Shown here piece after piece: positions 1 through 5,054 of a stretch of DNA of 5,838 bases. The DNA is from Actinomycetota bacterium (GTDB taxonomy: Bacteria > Actinomycetota > Humimicrobiia > Humimicrobiales > Humimicrobiaceae), in assembly GCA_018897225.1 (NCBI GenBank), contig JAHILC010000212.1, forward strand, positions 1-5,838, in the 5' to 3' direction. Positions within the stretch are counted from its first letter, which is position 1. Each line of letters begins with the position of its first letter. Position numbers and translations under genes: made by a program. The notes under the pieces are model-generated. The model did no database searches and had not been told where the DNA came from. It saw nothing but the letters and a program-made list of their open reading frames with translations.

Positions 1-762
1 ATGTTTGATCTGGTATTTGGAGCAGGTGGAAAACAAGATCCGTACTATTTAAACAATAGAAATTCCTCTATTTTTATTTCGGTCGGATGCAGTAAAGTTT
101 ATCCGGACTGTTTTTGTACTTCAGTAGGTGGACATCCTTTTAATTTCGAGCATGCGGATATTGGTATGATAGAACTAAAAGAAGCCTATGCCATTTTAAA
201 AATAGGTGAAAACGTAAAGTGGCTTGCAGAGGAAAATAAAGACTTATTTGAAAAAGCAAATCAGGATGATGAAAACTATTATGCTGAAATAGATAAAATC
301 ATATCCGAGTCAGAAGTTAAGATGCCCAGCTGCTATAATGATGTTTCCACGGGTGAAATCCCAGATTCTATGGAAGCATCTTTTAATTCTGATATTTGGA
401 AGAAAGTTACAAAAAAATGTATAAGTTGTGCAGCATGTACCTACGTATGTCCAACTTGCGTATGCTTTAATATTTGTGACGAAATAGAAGATCTTGACGG
501 TGAGAGATTTAGATGTTGGGACTATTGCATGAACTATTATTATACTCTTGAGGCAAGTGGTCATAATCCCAGATCTGATATTTATCAAAGATACAGAAAT
601 AAGATAAATTGTAAGTATAATTATTTTTATAAAAGAAATAAAAATATATATTGTGTAGGGTGCGGTAGGTGTGTTGAGGTTTGCCCTGTTGGTATGGATA
701 TAAGAGAAATTGTTAACTCTATATTGGATAGCGCTAAAAAAATAAAAAGTATGGATAAATAG
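1..762 (+). CDS. 4Fe-4S dicluster electron-transfer subunit, sulfhydrogenase beta type (HydB/AsrA-like), 5' partial
   Basis: Iron-sulfur subunit that probably passes electrons between a flavin subunit and a catalytic partner in the cytoplasm. Two ferredoxin-like cysteine motifs are visible: C140-x2-C143-x2-C146-x3-C150-P, followed by C153 and C155, and C218-x2-C221-x2-C224-x3-C228-P. Before them are the block DPYYLNNR (13-20) and C30, C37 and C39 in a CFC context. WDYC (173-176) and ASGHNPR (185-191) are further family blocks. This order matches the beta subunit of soluble [NiFe] (sulf)hydrogenases and the related AsrA of anaerobic sulfite reductase. As I recall, family members run to about 330-370 residues, and this reading frame begins where residue 100 or later would be expected. 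The ATG at base 1 is therefore probably an internal Met and the true start lies outside the window. The next gene, 34 bases on, encodes the matching flavin subunit. Hydrogenase is favoured over sulfite reductase because hypA follows. Confidence 0.8.
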   Translation: MFDLVFGAGGKQDPYYLNNRNSSIFISVGCSKVYPDCFCTSVGGHPFNFEHADIGMIELKEAYAILKIGENVKWLAEENKDLFEKANQDDENYYAEIDKIISESEVKMPSCYNDVSTGEIPDSMEASFNSDIWKKVTKKCISCAACTYVCPTCVCFNICDEIEDLDGERFRCWDYCMNYYYTLEASGHNPRSDIYQRYRNKINCKYNYFYKRNKNIYCVGCGRCVEVCPVGMDIREIVNSILDSAKKIKSMDK

Positions 763-796
763 TTAGAAATAAACTGGTATTAATTATTTGTTAATT

Positions 797-1678
797 ATGG
801 AAAATAATAAATCAAATTTAAAAAATAAATTAAATACGAATTCAGAAATTCTAAATCCTTATGTTCCTGAAATATCAACTGTAAATAAAATAATTAAGGA
901 GACCGCAAACATAATATCCCTTCAAATAAAAATTGATGACGAAGAAAAAATGAAAAACTTCAAATTTAAGCCAGGACAAGTTGGTCAGTTATCAGTTTTT
1001 GGATATGGTGAATCCACTTTTGTAATTAATTCATCACCTTCTAAAAATGATTTTCTTCAATTTACGGTCATGAAAACCGGTGTTACAACCTCGGCTATCC
1101 ATAATCTTAACGAGGGTGAGAAGGTGGGATTGAGGGCGCCATTGGGAAACTGGTTTCCTTACGAAGATATGGAAGGAAAAAATATTTTATTTGTTGGGGG
1201 CGGAATTGGTTTAGCGCCATTACGGCCACTCCTGCTCTATATGCTTGAAAATAGAAGTAAATATGAGAAATTAACTTTCATCTACGGTGCAAAAACTCCG
1301 GAAGATGTATGCTTTAAGTATGATATAGAAGACTGGGAAAAGTCTGATGACATAGAGGTATTTCTAACTATTGACACTGCTTGCTATGGCTGGGATAAGG
1401 AAGTTGGGTTGTGTCCGGATGTTTTAGAAAGATTAGCGCCTCCACCTGATAATACTGTTGCAATTACCTGTGGGCCACCTATTATGATTAAATATGCATT
1501 GGGAGTACTTGAAAAACTGGGGTTTGAAAACCGCACAATTTACACAACATTGGAAAGAAGGATGAAATGCGGAATAGGAAAATGTGGAAGATGTAACCTT
1601 GGAGAAAAATTTGTTTGTGTAGATGGTCCAGTGTTTAACCTTGAAGAATTAAAAAGTTTATCTGAATCATTTATTTAA
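797..1678 (+). CDS. FAD/NAD(P)-binding oxidoreductase subunit with [2Fe-2S] site, sulfhydrogenase gamma type (HydG/AsrB-like)
   Basis: Ferredoxin-NADP reductase-fold subunit that would exchange electrons between NAD(P)H and the iron-sulfur subunit encoded just upstream. From the ATG at 797 it has 293 residues. After an Asn/Lys-rich stretch of about 19 residues comes the family opening NPYVPE (20-25). The FAD domain includes ESTFVINSSPS (72-82) and GVTTSAIHNL (95-104), and APLGNWFP (114-121) follows. The NAD(P) domain starts at LFVGGGIGLAPLRP (131-144) and carries CGPPIM (225-230). Near the C-terminus C258-x4-C263-x2-C266-x7-C274 is the [2Fe-2S] motif shared with dihydroorotate dehydrogenase electron-transfer subunits (PyrK). 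The usual Arg before the flavin-binding serine motif is absent, as I recall for this hydrogenase/sulfite-reductase subgroup. A TTG at 788 is in frame, but the ATG is preferred; neither has a clear ribosome-binding site. It is not the radical-SAM HydG of [FeFe] hydrogenases. Confidence 0.83.
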   Translation: MENNKSNLKNKLNTNSEILNPYVPEISTVNKIIKETANIISLQIKIDDEEKMKNFKFKPGQVGQLSVFGYGESTFVINSSPSKNDFLQFTVMKTGVTTSAIHNLNEGEKVGLRAPLGNWFPYEDMEGKNILFVGGGIGLAPLRPLLLYMLENRSKYEKLTFIYGAKTPEDVCFKYDIEDWEKSDDIEVFLTIDTACYGWDKEVGLCPDVLERLAPPPDNTVAITCGPPIMIKYALGVLEKLGFENRTIYTTLERRMKCGIGKCGRCNLGEKFVCVDGPVFNLEELKSLSESFI

Positions 1679-1735
1679 GAAAATTCCAAGAAGTAAAAAA
1701 TCAGTATTAATTAAATAAAGATAAAAAATGAAATT

Positions 1736-2092
1736 ATGCATGAATATTCTATAACCTGTTCAATTCTTGAGATACTTGAAAAAATAATAAAGGAAAAAAA
1801 TTTAAAAAAAATAAAGAAAGTAAAATTCGAATTGAGCAAACTTGCAAGTATAGAACCTCAATCCATAAAATTTTATTTCGATTTTTTAACTGCAGAGAAT
1901 CAAAGATTGAAAGGCGCCATTCTTAAATTTAAAAAAAATAAATTAAAACTTGCATGCAGCAAGTGCGGAAAAATATTTGAATCAAATGCTGAATTTGATA
2001 TTTCCAATGTTAAATGCCCTGCTTGTCGAATCAAGAATGCGCAAGTACGGGAAGAGGACGATATAAGGATTGTTTCTGTTGAAACAGACTAA
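1736..2092 (+). CDS. hypA: Hydrogenase maturation nickel chaperone HypA
   Basis: HypA delivers nickel to the large subunit of [NiFe] hydrogenases, working with HypB in the cytoplasm. The 118-residue length is normal. The N-terminus reads M-H2-E3, with His2 the essential nickel ligand, which fixes the start at this ATG because H2 must directly follow the initiator Met. The zinc site is C74-x2-C77 (ACSKCG) and C94-x2-C97 (KCPAC). The middle (residues 20-73) is very lysine-rich, and the conserved glycine of the usual IGxLS block is replaced (FELSKLAS, 31-38), so this is a diverged copy. It lies 57 bases after the flavin subunit gene on the same strand, probably in the same transcript. That links the two upstream genes to a nickel enzyme. 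No hypB or other hyp gene is in the window. Confidence 0.9.
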   Translation: MHEYSITCSILEILEKIIKEKNLKKIKKVKFELSKLASIEPQSIKFYFDFLTAENQRLKGAILKFKKNKLKLACSKCGKIFESNAEFDISNVKCPACRIKNAQVREEDDIRIVSVETD

Positions 2093-2144
2093 TTTTAAAA
2101 TAAAAATTTGAAACAACTAAAGAAAGCTCTATAATAACAAGTAG

Positions 2145-2168
2145 GTGAATAATAAAGCGATTATTGAC
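2145..2168. promoter_or_regulatory. Imperfect palindrome overlapping the glnB -35 region, possible operator
   Basis: The arms GTGAATAAT (2145-2153) and ATTATTGAC (2160-2168) are complementary at 8 of 9 positions, with a 6-base spacer AAAGCG. The right arm overlaps the proposed -35 hexamer, a position where a bound regulator would block or modulate transcription. AT-rich palindromes arise by chance in such DNA, and no known regulator motif was recognised. Confidence 0.3.
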
Positions 2169-2191
2169 GGTAAAAAGATTATTTTTATTAC
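2164..2191 (+). promoter_or_regulatory. Candidate sigma-A type promoter for glnB-gdhA
   Basis: TTGACG (2164-2169) matches 5 of 6 bases of the -35 consensus. TATTAC (2186-2191), 16 bases further, is a 4 of 6 match to the -10. It sits in the 135-base gap between hypA and glnB, where the function of the neighbours changes. A TATTAT at 2193-2198 is a better hexamer, but its 23-base spacer is too long. No sigma-54 (-24/-12) element of the kind common for nitrogen genes was seen. Confidence 0.45.
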
Positions 2192-2206
2192 ATATTATTT
2201 TAGTCC

Positions 2207-2215
2207 GGAAAGGAG
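2207..2215 (+). promoter_or_regulatory. Strong ribosome-binding site of glnB
   Basis: GGAAAGGAG ends 12 bases before the ATG at 2228. The AGGAG core is the clearest Shine-Dalgarno sequence in the window and supports that start, although the spacing is slightly long. Confidence 0.6.
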
Positions 2216-2227
2216 CAATAAAAAGTC

Positions 2228-2569
2228 ATGCTGAAAAAAATTGAATGCTTCATTCAACCATTCAAACTGGATGCAGTCAAAGACGCCTTAATTGATGCAG
2301 GAGTTGAAGGTATAACAATTTCTGATGTTAAGGGTTTTGGAAAACAAAGAGGTTTTATTAAAGGTGAAATTCCTAATAAAGAAGTAAAGTTTTTGCCTAA
2401 AATAAAGCTTGAAATAGTTGTTGATGAGGAGATTGTTGAGGCTGTTACAAGAACAATTGTAAGGCTTGCACAAACGGGTGAATTCGGATCAGGAAAAATA
2501 TTTATAATACCTGTCGAAGACGCAATAAGAATCAGGACCCAGGAATCTGGCATAAGTGCAATTCTTTAG
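2228..2569 (+). CDS. glnB: P-II family nitrogen regulatory protein GlnB/GlnK with a modification-site-less T-loop
   Basis: Trimeric signal protein that binds ATP/ADP and 2-oxoglutarate and controls nitrogen enzymes or transporters by contact through its T-loop. The 113 residues cover the whole family: KKIECFIQPFKLD (3-15) at the N-terminus, VKGFGKQRG (34-42) leading into the T-loop, FLPKIKLEIVV (55-65), and the C-terminal signature TGEFGSGKIF followed by IRIRT, which supplies ATP-binding residues. Gln40 corresponds to Gln39 of E. coli GlnB, used in Mg-ATP/2-oxoglutarate binding, and Lys58 is kept. The T-loop is one residue shorter than in E. coli. Its position 51 is Lys instead of the uridylylated/adenylylated Tyr, and position 49 is Pro instead of the Ser phosphorylated in cyanobacteria. 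gdhA follows after 44 bases with no terminator between, so glutamate dehydrogenase is a natural candidate target. No amtB is nearby, which leaves GlnB versus GlnK undecided. Confidence 0.92.
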   Translation: MLKKIECFIQPFKLDAVKDALIDAGVEGITISDVKGFGKQRGFIKGEIPNKEVKFLPKIKLEIVVDEEIVEAVTRTIVRLAQTGEFGSGKIFIIPVEDAIRIRTQESGISAIL

Positions 2570-2613
2570 GTAAGATATTAAAATTAATTTTTAATGAAAG
2601 GTAACTAAAAAAA

Positions 2614-3861
2614 ATGGCAGAAGGTAATATGTGGGAAATGGCTTTGAGTAGGCTTGATGCTACAATGGCAATACTTGGTTTAAATGATGGCATGCAAAAG
2701 TATCTGCGCGAACCCCGTAAAATTATCGAAGTCGCTATTCCGGTTAAGATGGACAGTAGCATTATTGAAATATTTAAAGGCTACAGAGTTCAGCATGATA
2801 CAAATAGAGGGCCAGCCAAAGGCGGCATAAGATATCACCAGGACGTAACCCTTGATGAGATAAAAGCCCTTGCGATGCTCATGACCTGGAAGTGTGCTGT
2901 TGTTGGGATTCCTTTTGGTGGAGCCAAAGGCGGTGTTATAGTCGACCCGACAAAAATTTCTATAAATGAACTTGAAAAAATAACAAGAAGATACATTTTT
3001 GAAATAATAGAAAACATTGGTCCTGAAAAAGATATCCCGGCTCCTGATGTTGGAACAAACGCACAGGTTATGGCATGGATATTGGATACATACAGCATGG
3101 ATAAAGGACATTCTGTTCCGGGAGTGGTAACAGGCAAGCCAATTTGTCTTGGGGGTTCCCAAGGAAGAGAAGAAGCTACTTCAAGAGGATGTGTTTATAC
3201 AATTCTATCAACTCTAAAAGTTTTAGGCATTGATGCAGCATGCTTGAATGTCGTAGTTCAAGGGTTCGGAAACGTTGGCTCAAATGCAGCCAAAATTTTA
3301 TTTGATCTTGGCCATAGAATAATAGGCCTAAGCGACGTAACGGGAGCCATACATAATCCAGGCGGTATAGACCCATATAAGGTTGCAGATTATATAAAAT
3401 CCGGCAAAACACTTGCAAGCTATCCTGAAGCCCAGGCTATTGGCAGGGAAGCCATATTTGAGATCAAGTGTGATATTTTAGTTCCTGCAGCTTTAGAAAA
3501 CCAGATAACTGCATCAAATGCAGCAAAAATTAAAGCAAAAATAATTGCAGAGGGCGCAAATGGTCCGGTTACTCCTGATGCAGACCCGATACTGGCCGGT
3601 AGTAATATATTTATAATTCCTGATGTTTTATGCAACGCAGGCGGTGTGACAGTATCATATTTTGAATGGGTTCAGGGCAACCTTGCATATTTCTGGGGAA
3701 AGCGTGAAGTTAACTTAAAGCTAAGAGATATTATGGAAAAGGCATTCTATGATGTCTATAATGCATCCCAAAAGAAAAAAGTGGATATGAGGACTGCTGC
3801 ATCTCTTATTGCAGTTGACAGGGTTGCTGAGGCTGTTACACTGAGGGGAATTTATCCATGA
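2614..3861 (+). CDS. gdhA: Glutamate dehydrogenase (hexameric, Glu/Leu/Phe/Val dehydrogenase family)
   Basis: Interconverts 2-oxoglutarate plus ammonium and glutamate with NAD(P)H in the cytoplasm. The 415 residues span the complete family length. The substrate domain carries RGPAKGGIRYH (65-75) with Lys69, the motif MTWKCAVVGIPFGGAKGG (90-107) with Lys93 and catalytic Lys105, and IPAPDVGT (141-148) with catalytic Asp145. The coenzyme domain has the Rossmann motif VQGFGNVG (215-222). LCNAGGVTVSYFEW (339-352) closes the active site. Coenzyme choice (NAD or NADP) cannot be read safely: the strand after the glycine motif ends GLSDVTG, without a clear diagnostic acid or base. The start is supported by GAAAGG at 2596-2601 and by the family-typical WEMALSRLD near the N-terminus. 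It appears co-transcribed with the P-II gene upstream, and a strong terminator follows about 110 bases after the stop codon. Confidence 0.96.
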   Translation: MAEGNMWEMALSRLDATMAILGLNDGMQKYLREPRKIIEVAIPVKMDSSIIEIFKGYRVQHDTNRGPAKGGIRYHQDVTLDEIKALAMLMTWKCAVVGIPFGGAKGGVIVDPTKISINELEKITRRYIFEIIENIGPEKDIPAPDVGTNAQVMAWILDTYSMDKGHSVPGVVTGKPICLGGSQGREEATSRGCVYTILSTLKVLGIDAACLNVVVQGFGNVGSNAAKILFDLGHRIIGLSDVTGAIHNPGGIDPYKVADYIKSGKTLASYPEAQAIGREAIFEIKCDILVPAALENQITASNAAKIKAKIIAEGANGPVTPDADPILAGSNIFIIPDVLCNAGGVTVSYFEWVQGNLAYFWGKREVNLKLRDIMEKAFYDVYNASQKKKVDMRTAASLIAVDRVAEAVTLRGIYP

Positions 3862-3906
3862 TAGGGGATAACTTGCGGTTTATTGATATTTAGTTTATTT
3901 CCATAT

Positions 3907-3934
3907 TTTACTTTATTATTTATTATGATATAAT
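3907..3934 (+). promoter_or_regulatory. Extended -10 promoter for nusA-infB
   Basis: TGATATAAT at 3926-3934 is a perfect extended -10 element (TGn plus TATAAT). TTTACT at 3907-3912, with a 16-base spacer, is a 4 of 6 match to the -35. Transcription would start near 3941 and give a leader of about 80 bases before the nusA start, with the hairpin at 3968-3990 inside it. It lies in the gap between the convincingly finished gdhA and nusA. Confidence 0.6.
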
Positions 3935-3967
3935 AATTTCTACATTTGAATGAATATAAATGGTAGG

Positions 3968-3993
3968 AATAGTGGGCTTGACCCACTATTTTT
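3968..3993 (+). terminator. Rho-independent terminator or leader attenuator between gdhA and nusA
   Basis: AATAGTGGG (3968-3976) and CCCACTATT (3982-3990) form a perfect 9-base-pair stem around the 5-base loop CTTGA. The run TTTTT (3989-3993) and further T-rich sequence follow. This is a standard intrinsic terminator. It can end the glnB-gdhA transcript. Because a strong promoter lies just upstream (3907-3934), the same hairpin would be in the nusA leader RNA and could act as an attenuator. Confidence 0.85.
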
Positions 3994-4011
3994 ATTATTT
4001 AGTTATAACAT

Positions 4012-4017
4012 GGTGAT
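4012..4017 (+). promoter_or_regulatory. Ribosome-binding site that fixes the TTG start of nusA
   Basis: GGTGAT matches the 3' part of the full Shine-Dalgarno sequence GGAGGTGAT and ends 4 bases before the TTG at 4022. This supports TTG as initiator. The nearest in-frame ATG (4010) runs into a stop after three codons. Confidence 0.55.
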
Positions 4018-4021
4018 TTAA

Positions 4022-5050
4022 TTGAATAGAAAATTAATAGAAGCATTGAAAGAGTTAGAAAAAGAAAAAGGTATCAAAATGGATACCATAATCGACGCTT
4101 TGAAGGACGCCCTTAGCGCCTCCTATAAAAAGATTTATGATGCAGACTATCGGGTTAGAATTGATATAGATGATAAAAGTGGAGAAATAAGGGTATTCAA
4201 ACTTTTAGAAGATGAAACAGATGATGGTGAAGGCAATGGCGGCGAAATAGAAATAACTCCTAAGGATTTTGGCAGGATTACTGCCCAAACAGCAAAGCAG
4301 GTAATCAGGCAGCGAATAAAAGAAGCTGAAAGAGAAATAATGTTTGATGAATTTAAGGATCGTGTTGGAGATTTGGTTACGGGAATTGTACAGCAGAATG
4401 ATTCAAGGTTTACATTGGTTGACCTCGGGAAAGTAGAAGCTCTTTTACCACAATATGAGCAAGTACCAGGCGAGAGATACAAACATGGGGAAAGAATTAA
4501 ATGTTTTATATCTGATGTAAGAAATACCACTAAAGGTCCTCAGGTTATAGTATCAAGAACTCATACAGGGTTAATCAGGAGGTTATTTGAGCTCGAAGTT
4601 CCGGAAGTAAGCGAGAAAGTTGTTGAAATTAGAAGCATTGCCCGTGAAGCTGGATATAGAACGAAAATAGCAGTGTTTTCAAACGATAAAAATGTTGATC
4701 CGGTAGGTGCATGCGTGGGACCTAAAGGTTCAAGAGTCAGAATGATTGTTGATGAGCTTGAAGGTGAAAAAATAGATATCGTTGATTATAGTGATGACCC
4801 TGTTATTTTTATTAAAAATGCTTTGAGCCCCGCGAGAGTATTGAAAGTCCTTACGGATGAAGATAGAAAATTTGGACTTATAGTAGTTCCAAATGACCAG
4901 CTGTCTCTTGCTATTGGAAAAGAAGGCCAAAATGCAAGACTTGCAGCTAAATTAACGGGCTGGAAGATAGACATAAAGAGCGAGAAGCAATTCGAAGATG
5001 AATTAAATGAAGCACGAAGAGAAAGAATAGAGCAAAAGGAAAAAACTTAA
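4022..5050 (+). CDS. nusA: Transcription termination/antitermination factor NusA
   Basis: Binds RNA polymerase and nascent RNA, promoting pausing and intrinsic termination and taking part in antitermination. The 342 residues give the complete short form without the C-terminal acidic repeats of E. coli NusA. The order is: polymerase-binding N-terminal domain (about 1-112, opening [17 protein letters not shown]), S1 domain (about 115-180, [10 protein letters not shown] to VIVSRTH), KH1 (about 200-275, with [12 protein letters not shown] at 228-239) and KH2 (about 285-320, with [19 protein letters not shown] at 296-314). An acidic Gly-rich loop (63-75, [12 protein letters not shown] core) replaces a longer segment found in many Firmicutes. 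The start is TTG: the N-terminal sequence fits the family from that codon, and a stop lies directly upstream in frame. infB follows after 4 bases, the usual operon partner, but rimP is not immediately upstream. Confidence 0.96.
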   Translation: MNRKLIEALKELEKEKGIKMDTIIDALKDALSASYKKIYDADYRVRIDIDDKSGEIRVFKLLEDETDDGEGNGGEIEITPKDFGRITAQTAKQVIRQRIKEAEREIMFDEFKDRVGDLVTGIVQQNDSRFTLVDLGKVEALLPQYEQVPGERYKHGERIKCFISDVRNTTKGPQVIVSRTHTGLIRRLFELEVPEVSEKVVEIRSIAREAGYRTKIAVFSNDKNVDPVGACVGPKGSRVRMIVDELEGEKIDIVDYSDDPVIFIKNALSPARVLKVLTDEDRKFGLIVVPNDQLSLAIGKEGQNARLAAKLTGWKIDIKSEKQFEDELNEARRERIEQKEKT

Positions 5051-5054
5051 GTAA

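Noticed and set aside
1..3. ATG at base 1 as the true start of the dicluster subunit
   Set aside because: The visible protein lacks the N-terminal 100 or more residues of the family and begins in a conserved internal block, so the ATG is probably internal.
788..796. TTG at 788 as the start of the flavin subunit
   Set aside because: It adds three residues (initiator, Leu, Ile) before an ATG at 797, and no ribosome-binding site favours it.
1..1678. Anaerobic sulfite reductase AsrAB instead of hydrogenase beta-gamma
   Set aside because: The families are close and this is not excluded, but hypA directly downstream favours a nickel hydrogenase, and no asrC-like gene is present.
1679..1735. Promoter before hypA
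   Set aside because: The gap is very AT-rich, so -10-like words are easy to find, but no credible -35/-10 pair with good spacing was seen.
2093..2110. A/T-rich stretch after hypA as a terminator
   Set aside because: Short AAATTTT-type complementarity only; no GC-containing stem followed by a T-run.
2680..3162. Minus-strand open frame of 160 codons inside gdhA
   Set aside because: It lies fully opposite a convincing glutamate dehydrogenase, has no recognisable domain and no upstream signals.
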